Positions 13,001 to 28,158 of a stretch of 64,000 nt of DNA are shown in pieces. Source of the DNA: Hippopus hippopus (Eukaryota > Mollusca > Bivalvia > Cardiida > Cardiidae). The stretch spans positions 32,511,627-32,575,626 of the forward strand of contig OX328097.1 of NCBI GenBank assembly GCA_946811185.2. The letters run 5' to 3'. Numbering within the stretch: position 1 is the first letter of the stretch; every line of letters begins with the position of its first letter. The translations under genes were made by a program, and so were the position numbers. A model generated the notes under the pieces. The model saw only the letters and a list, made by a program, of their open reading frames with translations. It had not been told where the DNA came from and did not search any database.

Positions 13001-16000
13001 CTCTCTTTCCCACAATGTTCTCCAAAGACCTCTTTTTCGCACGATTATAAAAACTAGGAATTGTTTTGTAAAGGGTTAAATAATTACCTTCTGAAATAAA
13101 ACCGAAGTGGACGACTTTGACTTTTTACCACACGACAAAATCTAAGACTACTCGAAATTGAAAGCATTTGCAGACGACAAATCCAATGTATCCAAAAGGA
13201 TTGGGCTTGTCTTTGAAAGGTCAGAAAACATTGTAGGAAAAGGAGAAAATGCTGGTTACCAGCATTTTCTCCTGTTCCCACAATGTTTTCAAAAGCTTTC
13301 TTTTTTTCGGGGTTGTTAAAGCTTGGGATTGTGTGGTAAAGGGTCAACTCTTTACCAGAAGACACAGTTTTAGACCTGTCCATATCGTTTGATATCTAAA
13401 GCAATTTGATATCGAAAGCAATTGCAGATGACAGTACAACTTTAGCTCTTCTGATGTTTTTTGTCATTGAAAGGTTAGAAAAAACATTTTATATAAGAAA
13501 TTTCTTTTAAAAAAAGATAGACGGCGTAACTTTGGCAGCAAATAGGTAGGGGCCCTTAGAATAAACATATCTACAATTTTGACCAATCCAAATTTCTATT
13601 TATTTATTTGTTATCAGTACAAAAAAGTAGGTCAAAAGCCAGCACATACAGCTACGCCGAAAAAAATAGAGGGTATATGAATGCTGTTTACCCACAATGT
13701 TTTCAAATGCCTTTATCCTTGGCTCGTTATAACACCAGATGGCTTGGTAGAGGAAAATGGTTTTCTTAATCAGCTTGCCAGATATTGAAGCATGTTTAAG
13801 TGTAGCAGACACGCGTTTGAAACTTAGTAAAAGACTGAGAAAATGATTACTATGAGCAAATGAAGAAATATAACAGAATATTGAGATTTGTCTGAATTAT
13901 CTTCATATTAACATTTAAATAAAATGCAATAACGTTGTTTTAAGGGTGCTTTCCAAAATGCATGCTGGGTAAAGGGACTAAACCAGATTAATTACGGATA
14001 AGTGGCAACTAATCGGTGCTTTACAGCTTATAGTGGGATAAGGAGAGTAGATCTAATAAATGAAGCCAAGCTCTATGAAAAGGGGGTTTAATGCATCTGC
14101 AAAAAGTATCGATTCATGTCAGCCTGCGCATTCCGCGCAGGCTGACATGGGTCGAAAATTTTTGCATTGTTAAATTTTCTGCATGTCAAAAGACCACTCT
14201 AACTCATGATGGATCCGGTTTTATAGACAAGATGTGGATCCATAATACCCGACGACTCGCTTTATATAACGTGTTATAAAGATGCTTGAAACCCCATTTT
14301 ACCATGGTCTCTATTCACCAACCATTCTTAAGAATATTCTTAGTGTTATTCTCAAGAGTTTTCTGAATTTGAAAGTAACAGAACTTCTGATTGGCTAAAC
14401 TATTTGGTTTAGCCAATCAGAAGTTGTGTTACTTTCTAAATCTTGAATAAAACGAAGCATGTCCCTTGGAAATGGATGGTGAATACGGACCCAGAGCACT
14501 GCTCATCTAAAATATGTTCATTCACTAATTTGCTATAAATTTGCCAAAGGCGACTCTGAAAACATTCCTGTGAAATATGGATACTTGATTTAGATAAACA
14601 TTTATACACGTAGTAACATTTTTAGTAAAGAAAAAAATTGTTGTATTCAGAGTCGCCTTACATGGTTTTACACAAGGCCTCAAACGTTATGTGTAGAGGG
14701 TAAGGTAGAGATTGCGCCATTTCTGCAGATGCAAAGGCGTATCAAAGGGTTCTTTCTCGGCGAATATCAGTATGACTGTGAGAAGCTGGAACAATTATGG
14801 CAAATCGAGATAGGCTTTTAAGCCTCAATACGATAACATAATTGTTTGTTCTGTTTTAACAATGTTATCACTCTACACACATCGGATGCTTCGTATTGTG
14901 CATTTTAGGCGAGACGTGGACGATTGTGGAGAGGAGGGAATAAACCTTGTATTGTTACTTTGCGGCTGTACAATGTCGTCAAATACCTGTAATAAACGAA
15001 CGTTTAACACTTATTCGGGGCCTTAATACAGTCGTCAATAATTATAGATATAAATTTAGTGAGAAAAGATAGGGTTGCGTTGGGGGTCTTTCAGGCTTGG
15101 GGTCTTTTGACCACAAAAGCCTGATACAAAGAGTGATTATTAGACAAAAGTTGACTGCATTGCTAATATAGGTCTGGCCAATGTATTACGAGAGAGTTAG
15201 GCCTTATTCCCGGACCACTCCAGACTATATATTTTCTTTGTCAAAATTAAAACTAGCAAGTTCACTGGCCGAGACAGAACGTTTCAGTTTCTCAGTTTGT
15301 TGGCCCGCTGTGGAATTTAGATTTAGAGCGGAAGGTATTAGACTTGCCAATTTAAGAATGTGCCTGCTCGTATACTTGCACTTTTATAAATCTTGATTTT
15401 ATCTCTCTTATTTCAGAACAGTAAAATTGAGGATTTGACACTGTCTGACATTATTTTAGATCCTGATGGAAATATCACGTATTACTGGCTGGTATGTATA
15501 AATATCTCATACTTCCTGTAATTTGAACTTGCAGTTACTAGGACCTGCAGTTACTCCAACTCGCAAAAACTCCAATGCATCAGTTTATCCGCATCCGAAA
15601 AAGATATGACATTTGAAAACGGTGTCTAGCAGTACAACCGATCAAAACTTATGAAATTTACCATGGTAACAATGGTGCAAATACCGGTATGCTAGACTTC
15701 GATATGAGACATTTTGTCACATCTTTGGTCCTTTTTTAAGAAAGCTGTCTGCTGCGGGATACACTACATAACCGTTAGCCCTTATATAGAGAATAGATGG
15801 TTGGTGTCTTGGATGGGTTAAGTTTATCGGGCAAGGCGGAGGAATTTATCTGGTGAGCCGAAGGCGAACCGGATAAATTTCGGAGCCGAGCCCGATAAAC
15901 TTAACCCATCCAAGACACCAACCATCTATTCTATTTATCCTGTCACTCACTGTAACGGAACAAAACAAACAAACGGAAAAAAAACATTGATAAAGACCGT

Positions 16001-19000
16001 ACCTTCAATAAATTTCCGGAGCCGAGCCTGATCGACTTTCTTAATCCAAGACACCAACCATCTATTTTATTTATCCTTTTTCTCAATTATAATCCAAAAA
16101 TCCGACTAAATTGAAAATTTCGCTCGAAATAAGGCACATATTGACATCTTTCTCACTAGATCTATGAGAAACTTGAAATGAAGAACCGTGTTTACATAAC
16201 CCTCTGGATATGCAGCTGTAATAATGACGTCATGAATGATATTGGCTACGTCATAATTATCAAACGTGACGTATCTCCGCAGAAAAATATTGTGGCGAAG
16301 AAGACAATGTGTTTTAACATAACAGACTATTAATTAAACGAGCAAAAGTATTCGCTAGCGATTGATTCATTCATTACGGCAGTAAGACGCTTGGTTGAAA
16401 ATAGTCCCAGTCAGCAGGTGCGCACTTAGCGGTCATGTGACCAACTGACGGATAACAAAAAAAATATACGGCACCCTGTTATCCGTCAGGTAAACCCGGA
16501 AGTGACAGGATAAATAGAGAATAGATGGTTGGTGTCTTGGATGGGTTAAGTTTATCGGGCAAGGCGGAGGAATTTATCTGGTGAGCCGAAGGCGAACCGG
16601 ATAAATTTCGGAGCCGAGCCCGATAAACTTAACCCATCCAAGACACCAACCATCTATTCTATTTATCCTGTCACTCACTGTAACGGAACAAAACAAAACA
16701 AACAAACGGAAAAAAAACATTGATAAAGACCGTACCTTCAATAAATTTCCGGAACCGAGCCTGATCGACTTTCTTAATCCAAGACACCAACCATCTATTT
16801 TATTTATCCTTTTTCTGAATTATAATCCAAAAATCCGACTAAATTGAACATTTCGCTCGAAATAAGACACATATTGACATCTTTCTCACTAGATCTATGA
16901 GAAACTTGAAATGAAGAACCGTGTTTACATAACCCTCTGGATATGCAGCTGTAATAATGACGTCATGAATGATATTGGCTACGTCATAATTATCAAACGT
17001 GACGTATCTCCGCAGAAAAATATTGTGGCGGAGAAGACAATGTGTTTTAACATAACAGACTATTAATTAAACGAGCAAAAGTATTCGCTAGCGATTGATT
17101 CATTCATTACGGCAGTAAGACGCTTGGTTGAAAATAGTCCCAGTCAGCAGGTGCGCACTTAGCGGTCATGTGACCAACTGACGGATAACAAAAAAAATAT
17201 ACGGCACCCTGTTATCCGTCAGGTAAACCCGGAAGTGACAGGATAAAAAACACTCCCAGTATTTAACGTCCCAAAAGAAGGGGACCTTTGAAAACATTGT
17301 GGAAAAAGGAGAAAATTCTGGAAACCGTTATTTCTCCTTTTCCCACAATGTTTAATACCTTATCATGGATAAATGCCATTATTCGGGTCATATTTAATTC
17401 ATTGTCTGCCAACGCTTTCCATTTGGGATCATCTAAAACTTGTCGTCTGGCAAAGAGTAAACAGATTTACGTATGATTTATGATGATTAAAATCCCAAGT
17501 ATTTCTGATATCAAGATTAATTTTCTGCCAATCACAACATGGCTTCGGTCTGATGAGAAAACGTCTGGAAGACTTTAATCGTCTGCCTTACTAGAACCTC
17601 GAAATTGCGCATGATGTCACACCGGTAACTTTATGCTGTTTTTACATATGAGTGAAAATCATAGTCTTTGGCCACTTGCTGCTGCTACTGTCTGTGTGTC
17701 TGTTTGTCTGTCTGTCTGTCTCTCTCTCTCTCTGCCTTCTCAAACGAAGCGTACACTTTGCTATTGTGCAGAGTAGTGGTAAAGAGAGAGAGGACAAAAA
17801 GACTCTGGGAAAGCATGAATAGGTGCGCTGGCCGCCTCGATATATCTGATATATTGTTGAAAACGGGGTTAAGCACCAAACAACACAAACAAATAGACAA
17901 ATATATAGCGTGGAAATACGCTTCATTTTCTTTTCCTCTCTTCTATCCATGTTTTCTCATGACAAATGCTTTAGAGGGTCAAAGCTTTGTATACGTAAAA
18001 AAGGAAGGAATTATAATAACGTTGGTAGACTAGTTTTTTTTTTCTTTCATTACCCGTATTTATTCGGGTCATATCACTCTAACCGCTTTAAATTCACTTC
18101 TAATTTTATGACCCGAAAGTAGTCATTTTGGTTGGCTGAGGCAGGACTCATACCCTTACAAACTATAATGGTTCCCGACTAGGAAATGATAAACAACATA
18201 CTCACCTACATTATGTTATTTGTAATTTTAATGAAACTTATTCTAGCCAAACAACTTTCATCTGATTTATATTAACAAATAATGAATTTTATGTCAGCAA
18301 ACCATTTATCATCTTAAAGACAGACAGGTGCCCCTAAATAGGGATAAAACTTTCGAGCGATCATTAAGTTCAAAAATTTAAGTCATGTCAAATTACGTTT
18401 TTAATTAACCCTTATCATATAATCCCGAGTTTTAACGTCCCTAAAGATCACAAATTTAAAAAAAAAAACATCGTTGGAAAAGAAGAAAATGCTGGTAACC
18501 AACATTTTGTCCTTTTCCTACAATGTTGTCGGCTCTTTCGGACACAAATTCCATCATTTAAGGAACATTTAATTTTTCGTCTGCAAATGTTCTCAATTTT
18601 GACCGGTCTAAAATATTGTCATTTGGTAAAGAGTTAGGTTTTATTATGATCTAGACGGCGTTTGAACTTTTTTGATCGCATAAAAAATCAATGTGCCTCG
18701 ATCGAGAGCTAATTGGTACCAACACACTTCCACTGCAAACGCTGTTGTTTTTGGTCAAAGTAAGGTATAACTTTCAAGTAATAACTTGAAAAAAAAAAAA
18801 TCGTTAGATCTCTAGATTATACATAGATCTATTCATGAGTGAGACTGACTAAGTGGTCTGGCATAGGTGTACGTTCGGAATTACCGTTGTTCCAGAGAAG
18901 CTGAAAAATAGCCACATATTCTTAGTTCTGAAAATGACACAAACCTTAGATTTACCACACTAAGCAGTTTCTTGGTTGAAATGACCAGGAAATTCATGAC

Positions 19001-22000
19001 GGGCGTTGTTTTAGAAAATAGCGGGCAAGAATAGGCCTACCATGCTTAAAGAAATGACGTTATATACTGCTCATATGACGTCACAGAATTTTATCTCAAA
19101 CGTGTGTGAGATAAGAAAATTCGTAATGCGTAAATCGCTATATCATATTTGACACAAAGGATGTTGTTTGGAAAAACAAAACAAAACAATTTGAACAGAC
19201 GATCATTTACTTTTTTTTCTCAAAAGCACTGAACGTATTCAGCCCCACCTTTCAGTTTTGAAACTAGCTATGAGGTAGACGTTTCTCGAGAACAATGGGG
19301 AAAGCGAAAAAAGAGAGATGGGATGGAGGTTTGGTTGAAGTAGTATCAAATTACTGAGACTGAATTATGAGAAAAAGATAAGGTCAAAATTTTCCACGAT
19401 TAGAATTCCTCATCAAGTAGAACCAGAAGAAGCTGATGTGCTATGATGTAGCCTCTATATCATCAATCAGAGTAATAAGACAGCACTTAATTCCCACTAC
19501 GTCTATAATGACGGCAAATGACCTATATACCATTACCGCTAATTACAACTACGATTTTTCCCCGGGAAAAATAATAGTTTTTTTCATATTTCGACATATT
19601 TTGAACAGATTTTTTTACACTTGATTTGTAGCTTCACTGGCTGAATGTCATAGCCCCATGTTCATCATGCGGGCATTCTTCCGTGCGTTTACTTTATCCC
19701 CATACCAAACATCCCGAGTTTTGATGATCCTGAGGAAGAAGGCTTTTGAAAACATTGTGAGAAAAGGAGAAAATGCTGATAATCAGCATTTTCTCCTTTT
19801 TCCACCATGTTTTCTACACTTTCAAGGGGAAATTTCAGTTTCTGAATCACATTTCAATTTATGTCTGCAATTACTTTCAACTTGAACCTGTGTAGATTTT
19901 TGTCGTTTGGTAAGAGTTAGTATTTTTTTCTGAGAAAGTAATCTGCTATGTCAATTTTGATCAAACTTCGGACGAAAGATTCTTCCATGATTATCGTTAG
20001 AATTGTACGACAATCATAATTTAATTAATAAAAAATCTGATGAAAAGCATTCTTCCTCTTGAAACCACAAGTTGGATATATCTGCAATTTGATATATGTA
20101 ATCCTTTGATGGATTTGTTTTAGATTATCCTTGAAATCTTGATCTTTTGGGAAAAAAAATGATGCTCTGGGTTTTGTCTATTTTTCTCTAAGAATTATTT
20201 AGGATAAAACTAGATGATTATTTACGATGAATAAATCTTTTTCCTTGATATAATTTGTAGCTATTTATATCTTTTTAATTATTGTGATTTATGTGTTAAT
20301 GCTTCAATCTCAAAATCTACTCGTCAACAACTGTTTAGCCAGTGGAGCGATATAGGGCCATCATGACCCTCTTGTTTACCTCATTTTCAACTCATGGTCC
20401 ATTTCCACCAACTTTTCTAAAGCGTTTTATTAATCTAGCCTTAGATTTAAAAACAAACGTCATATTTGATTAGCTAAACTATTTGGTTTAGCCAATTAGA
20501 AACTGCTTGACTTTCAAATTTAGAAAATTCTTGAAAATTAGACGAACTGTGTTCTTTAGAGAGATTGGTGAATAAAATCCAAGGTACATTGAGTAAGTAG
20601 CAAAAGCTGATAGCTAAAACCTCTGTCAATTTTGGTCGCAATATCTCGAGGTTTGTCGGAAAGTGCCAGGTTGCCGATCTTGCGCGCGCATGTTGAATAT
20701 TCCCTTGTCCCATAAAGTAATTTCAACAGTTCTAACCCATTGTCGTACAAGTACACGTCTGACTCGTCCAACCTCTTTTAATGTGTTTTCAAAACATTGT
20801 TGGGAAAAAAAAAAGCAAATACTTGGTTGATTTAAAAAAGTAGTTTACACAGAAAGCGCTACATTATCGTCGCCTGAAAGACCATATGGCATCTGTTACC
20901 GCTTTACATGCCATACCTCTTTGACTTTCAGCCTTTTTCCGCTTTATTTTGGAACAATCGAGATTTCACCTTAACATACAGCACGAAATATAAAAAATAC
21001 CAAGAGCTCTAATTCAACCGAGTGTTAAAACTTCAGAATATGTGCTTTAAGTCTAGCTCTTTCTTTATTACTTTCTACCCAGCGGCGCTAGACACAAAGG
21101 AGTTGCTTGGACAAGGCACAGCGAAGGCCCAGCTTAATGCTAGAGAAATCCGTGATGGACATGAGAAAGTGGGCCGTCACCTGAATGTAGCAGAAATAGT
21201 GTTGGGTGTTACTAAAACATCACTGAAACAGACAATTACTTAAGATGAAATAACATTTTGTCCGAATTTCCATTTTCGTTTAATCTACATAATTCTGTCT
21301 GGGGAAACAATTAGCGGCGCTCTGAGAAAAGGGGGTCTAAAGTATCTCCGCGATGCATCGTACCAAGCAAGTCATCTAATAATTCTGAATCCATACAATG
21401 CATTTTGTCTAACAATAGACTGAGTCATGAGCTAGAATGGTCCTTGGAAATCTCGAAAATTTACAGAATTAATTGCAAAAAGTCTCGACCCACGTCAGCC
21501 TGCGCGAAATGTGCAGGCTGACGTGGGTCGATACTTTATGCAAATGCATTGAATCTTCTTTTCACCGAGCACAACTCATATAAATGATAGATGACTCTGG
21601 ATGGTCGATGTCCTATTCATTATATCATAATAGACAGCATTTGACATCATACAAACAGATCGCCCACCAGCATCAGATTTCAAGAAACTGTTATTTGAGA
21701 AACTAGTTATTTGTAATGTCGCTTATATCCATTTATCTGTCGTTGTTAAGAGAAAATGTATTGTCCAAAGTAAGACAAGGTGCCCATTATATAGTCTGCA
21801 AAGAAATAAGGGTATTATGTCCCCCACTATATTTTTTTTGTATTTTTTCCCAAATATTGCAACGTTGTCCTGCCACTTTTAATAAACAAGTTAATTGAAA
21901 CAGATGCAGATGTTGCCGTCTTCATCGCTATGATGCCTGAATAGAGGTCTTATGATGTAACCATATTTAAACGCACCATGTTGTTTTGTGCCATTTTAGA

Positions 22001-25000
22001 CGAAATGAATTAGTATTTCAGTGGGGAAAAAAGGAACTTCAGCGGAAAATATGAGTTTTCTTTCAACAGAATCTTGCAAAGCTTTCATAAACACCTGACA
22101 ATTTGCAGATAACAAGTCTTCGAACGAATATATGACAATGGTCTTTTGGAGGATGATTTAATCGTATGAGTATATGTCATGCAACGAACATATGAAAAGG
22201 GTCTTTGAAGGATGATTTGAAAGGATTAACTGTATGTGTATAGATACTGATAACAAGCGTCTTCACTCGAAACATACATGTATATCACACAGGGAACAGC
22301 ATGTCAGATACGACCCATACCGACATGAGTAGCAATTGCGACACGGCACCAAGAGCTGAGAAATACACCACATCTTTAATTTTTAATAAATGATAAAGAC
22401 AAAGGAAAACGCTTTAAAGAATCTCCTTGCAACTTAGTTACCCGGTTTTTAGCTCAAATGGGAGATAATTGGAATTTCACTATTTCTTCCATACCCATCA
22501 CAACGACCGGTTACAATTACTGACCAAACCCGCATTGTCCCTTAAATGAGGATTGGCTTAACTCGTATAAACAGTGTTGTAGTACCTTTAAATAGCTAAT
22601 TGGAATGTACGAAAATTTCCAGCCAATTTTAAAACCTAATTCTCTGCGCCTAGGAAAAACACAAACACGCATAACGAATCTGACATGGTAGATCCAAAAT
22701 GGGCTGCAGGTTCTGTGCAGTCTGATCTTGAACTACACTGTCCGCAAAAACGGGCTTAGGAGATTAAGGATTAAATCTTGCAATCAAATACCTGAAGAAA
22801 GGGGTACAGCGTCTGTCAATGGATTAAAACCTGGAGTGTAATCTAGAGTTTCTGGGTTCCATTTTCATATCAACCCTTAGGCTGCTAAGCGCGACTTAAC
22901 GACATTTTGCGGACAGTGTAGATCAAGCCCAGACTGCACAGAACGTGCAGTCCGATCTTGGATCTACACTGTTTGATAAGAGCATATCTATCTTCCAAAA
23001 ATACCTTTGATAAAGGGAAAATTTGGGTTTTAGCTATCGGCTTGAAAGTTTTATTTTTTTTTTAGCAGGATAAGGGTTAATTAGTTTCGTTGCAGTTTCG
23101 TTGGACAAGGCACTGCAGAGCGGTAGATCACAATTGGTTAAATCCAGGAAACTCGTGAATAAGTGAGCTTTCGACATAATAAAACTTAATACTTTAAAAG
23201 ACGGCTTTTATGTACCATTCAAACAATTTAACAAACAAATAACCGTTAAAATGCTTCACTAAAAAAACGCTCCACTGGCTAAAAAGAAAAAAACCCACAA
23301 GCCAAACATTACAATACTTGGCCAATTCATTTCAAACTAGAAAACATACAAATTTTCTTTTATAAAATCCTACGAGAAAAGTATGACCCCAGGGCAAAGC
23401 CATTTTTGACCACAAAGCTATAATTACTTGAATCCTGGTGGAGGTCCACATGATAAAGCCCCATACCAAATAATACAGGTCTAGAATGTGTGGTTATAAA
23501 CAAGAAGACTTTCAAAGTTTCCTCAATAAAAGGACCTGTAAAACATGAGACCCCTGAGACAGGGCTAAATTTAGTAGGTCTAGGTCCTATGGTTAGTTAC
23601 AAGAAGATTTATAAAATGTTCACTATAAAAGCCCATGTAAAACTCCAGACCCCTGGGGTGGGGCCAAACATGACCCCAAGGCTATGATTTGGGCCCTCCT
23701 GGTAGAGACCCTCTAGATAAAGCTACATGCAAAATTTGGTAGCCCTAGGCCTTATGGCTAGGTACGAGTAGATTTTTAAAGTTTTCCCTATATAAGCCCA
23801 TGTAAAACTTTTAACCCCCAGGGCGGGGCCAAATTTGACCCCAGAGCAATAATTTGGGCACCCTTGGTAGACACCCACTAGACAAAAATACATGCCAAAT
23901 TTGGTAGCCCTAGGCCTTATGGCTAGGTACCAGAAGATTTTTAAAGTTTTCCCTATATAAGCCCATATAAAACTTGTGACCCCCGGGGCTGGGCCAAATT
24001 TGACCCAAGGTCTATAATTTAGGCCTACTTGATAAAGCTACATGCCAAGTTTGGTAGCCCTAGGCCCTATGGCTAGGTACCAGAAGAATTTTAAAGTTTT
24101 CCCTATATAAGCCCATATAAAACTTGTGACCCCCGAGGCGGGGCCAAAATTGACCCCAGGGCTATAATTTGAAGAAATTTGGTAGAGGTCCACTACATAA
24201 AGCTACATGCCAAATTTGGTAGCCCTAGGCCTTATGGTTTCAGGCAAGAAGATTTTCAAAGATTTTCAATATTTTTCAGTTTTGTTGTCATGGCAACCAG
24301 AGTTTTTTAAAGAATCAAATTTTTTCAAGAAATTCTGAAGAGGACCATGGCAGCATCATTTCTGTGAAGTTTCATCAAAATTGGCTGGGTAGTTTCAGAG
24401 AAGAAGATGTTTGAAATAAAAGTTAACGCACGGACGGACGAACGCACGGACGCACGACGGACACCGGGCCATGACATAAGCCCGCTGGCCTTCGGCCAGT
24501 GGAACTAAAAACGAAAAAATCTGTAAAGCAAATTACAAATCATTTATATCCATTGCAGGCTCTAGTCACGACCTCCGTATTCTACAATGTGATTGTTATC
24601 ATTTTACGACTGGCTTTTAGCGAAATGAGGGACTCGGTAAGTGAATTAACTTATTACTTCTTTTTACAAAAAAAAAAATCAGCAGTCGACTTTTTTCTTG
24701 TAAAAATTCTTGTAAAAAAAATGAAAATCAGAAGAAATTAAAGTTCGTTACACGAACAATTTCTTCTTTTGAAATAACGTTTTGAAAATTAGTTTTCTTC
24801 AAGACAACAAAAGGTCTTACACAAGAGGTCATCCGTCAGTTGGGTTTTTGTTCATAAAGGAAAAACCCAAGGGCTATTCCATTTCGTTTGAGCTATGCCC
24901 TTTGAAAAGGGGGCTCAATGAATCTGAAAAAGCTTCGATCCGTGTCAGACTGCACAGTCCGTGCAGGCCGACCTGGGTCAAAACATTTTGCTATTTGTCA

Positions 25001-27574
25001 ATTTTTTGCATGTCATATGATCAGCCAAACTCATGATTTAGTTGGCTTTTAGACAACATTGGTTTAATGGATCCCGAATTATGTGATGACTTGCTTGGTA
25101 TAATGCATCACGGAGGTACATTAGACGCCCTTTTTTCAGAGCAGAATGTATTTTGTTTAATTATGAAATTCCGTGGTGGTGGTTGGGCATCCAAGGAATT
25201 TATTGCTGAACGGAGAAAATGTTTTGACAGACGGAGAATCTACACCGTCCGATAGGGTGACTTTTTTTTTCTTATGGTGAAAACGGATATGAAGTTTTGA
25301 GTCAAACAACGGCTGGAAGTGGTAATTTTATTTATTCAGCAGTTTCAATGTTTGTAACTTTAACTACACTTAGTCGGTAGTACTGCAAAAAAACTGTTTT
25401 CGAGCTCTTGAATGCCTTCCCAAACGGAATATTTAAGACATGTTTCACAGAGAGATAATAATAGGTACTAATAATGTAAAAAAAAATGTAAACTAGTTTT
25501 GAATGAATTATCCGCTGCTTTAAATATCATCTTGGCAAACATCTAAGAACTAATTTCGGTCGACTCAACCTCATCCAAAACTGTCATTTGGACTGTTAAC
25601 AATTAAGACGCTACGTGCAATAGAAAATTCCATTAGTACACTGCGCAGACACATCAAATCAAAAACCACGGCGCCACCGGAAACGTTGATGCAAATCACG
25701 TGACGAATAAAAATATTTCAAATGTCTATTTCCCCTCCTTTAATGAAAGAAATCTTATCTGACAGTTTACAGGGGCAAGAAAATGAGATTTGTTAGGTTC
25801 TATCTGGCCATCAAAGAAACTGCGAATAAAATTTGATTTCCCAAAGGGACATTGTAAGTGCATTGGGAAATAGAACTGTTTGTGGGAGAACTTTTGAAGA
25901 TGAAGCTTTATTTGATTTTGATGGTAAACCATATACCATAAATTGCTAGTTAAATAGCGCCATGATATAAACGGAAGTGATTTCATTGTTTAAGATTAAT
26001 ATCTCCATCTTTCGGTTTTTATTCCTACAATGGGAAAATAGTAAACAAAAGTGCATGTATTTCACTGCAGAATGTGTTATCAAACCTTTACTAAACAATC
26101 CAACCTGAGCGAAAAAAAAAAGAAAACACTTGAAAACGTTATGGAAACAGGAGAAAATGCTGGTTACCAGCATTTTATCTTTCTTGCACAATGTATTTAA
26201 CCCTGTCAAAGTCAAATCCTATGTTTGAGTCACATTTAATTTTTCGCCAACTAAATGCTTTCAAAATGGACGGGTCCAAACTCTTGCTGTCTGATAATGA
26301 GTTTACTCTGAGCAAGTCGAGGACATTTTTTTCTATTGGTTTACGTGGGAAACAGACATCAATAAACAAATTGTTGGTGACTAAGAATAAGACAAGCGGC
26401 ACGTCTATAAAAGAACTGATTAATTCAAACAGACGTGATGTATCAATTGATCAGACGTGCCAGACGGCTGTGTTGTCGTGAATTCTGAGTGTTGTAGAGC
26501 AGAATTAATGCAATACAGAAAAGAAAAAGCTTTCAGTTAGGTCCACCGACAAGGTTTTATTGCATTTATTATCTTTTCAAAACCTTGATAAAATAAAATT
26601 GCTGAAGCAGCATGCATAGATTCGGTATTTTACCTAAAAGGAAATTCAACAGCAAAGATTTGTCCTCGCTCCTGGTTGTGCGTGTTTTAATGCGTTTTCT
26701 TAACCCCAAGGCTGCTAAGCGCGAGTCACTGACCTTTTGCGGACAGTGTAGATCAAGATCAGACTGCACAGAACGTGCAGTCTGATCTTGGATCTACACT
26801 GTCCGATAAGGAGATGTTTTTTTTTAAAAATTTAATTGAAATAATATTATTCGGGTTTTTACTATGGGCTTGAAAGTTTCACTTCTTTTATTTAGCAGGA
26901 TAAAGTTTAAAGCTTTTCCTGCCTCGTCAATTGGTACTTGAGGGTTCTTAACAGTAATACATATACATGAATACACAAACATATAAATGACTTATTAGCA
27001 GACAATTATTAATGTGACAATATAAATTCTTTTTTTTTCCCCAAGAAAAAAGAATATGAGAGAAAAACGGAGGAAATAGGAGAAAGGAACTTCACGAATA
27101 CATAGTCGAGTGCACCGTTGTTCTTCTTAGGGTACCGACATCTATAGGCTCAAAGGAGGCCTGTGGTACATATTCTACTTTTGTCAAGTCATTTGAGTTT
27201 CGACTACTTTGTTGATTTATGGACGCTTAAGTTTATAAAGTTGGAATTTTACGCCTTTCACCGAACGTTTATTTGATTTGCTAGGACTTAATAATTTGAA
27301 AAATAACAGGTCTGTAATTTATGGTTTGGTTTGTAAGATCCTAAAAAGATTGTTACAATGGTCAGTTTGTAATGTTGTTTACCTAATCGTTAGGTCACGT
27401 TATAAAAATAAAATGTCCCTTGCGATATCGTGAAAAGCTGGCAAAGGCTTGACAGAGAGAGAGCTTGGGATAAAGCTAGAGAAAGAGAAAGAGCTTGAGA
27501 TAAAGCTAGAGAGAGAGTGAGAGAGAGCTTGAGATAAAGCGAGAGAGAGAGCGAGAGAGAGCTTTAGATAAAGC

Positions 27575-27610
<36 letters not shown>

Positions 27611-28127
27611 AATAATCCCAACAGTTCAGAAGAAAGAAAAGTTCCAGATTTTCTAGTTGAATGGTGGAATCCTATAATTGATTGGACAGTGACTTCATTT
27701 TCTTTTTCATCTAGTTTTAACCCTTCGAGCGCTGGATATATTAAATGAACTCATTTATAAGGTTAAAACAGCCAACAGGTTGATGCATTTTTATGCTGCT
27801 TTCGCCGGATTATTTCACAAAAAAATCGGACAGTGTAGATCCAAGATCAGACTGCACGCTCAGTGCAGTCTGATCTTAATCTACACTGTCCGCGAAAGCA
27901 CTCGGTGATGTGCTGCGGGCTATAAGAGTTAATCTTCAAGTCAAGATCAAATGTGAATCACACAGACTCATCATTTCGTGAATTTTCACGGCTTCACTGG
28001 ATATGGCGACAGTTCAATTGGATTTTTTTCTCTTCAATTTTCTGGGAAATCCGAAATTGGTACTTAAATAAAGATTGGATGTCTCTATTTTTTGATATTT
28101 GATGGCGATTAAATATTTCTAGTTTTT

Positions 28128-28158
<31 letters not shown>

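Larger units (their letters stand above)
18636..22640. other. CNG intron, mostly unassigned between listed MITEs
   Basis: Apart from family A (19690), D (20395) and B (21310) copies, nothing is recognised. A weak local duplication with ATTTAATCGTATGAG / GGATGATTTGAAAGG lies near 22130-22230. Confidence 0.5.

Noticed and set aside
17642..18033. Overlapping open frames of 102 and 121 codons on both strands
   Set aside because: They span a CT/TGTC microsatellite and a SINE fragment; composition is low complexity and no family motif is present.
26191..26481. 96-codon open frame
   Set aside because: Its first half is family A MITE sequence; no splice context or conserved motif.
27400..27621. Ser/Leu-rich open frame of 73 codons
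   Set aside because: A direct translation of the GA microsatellite.
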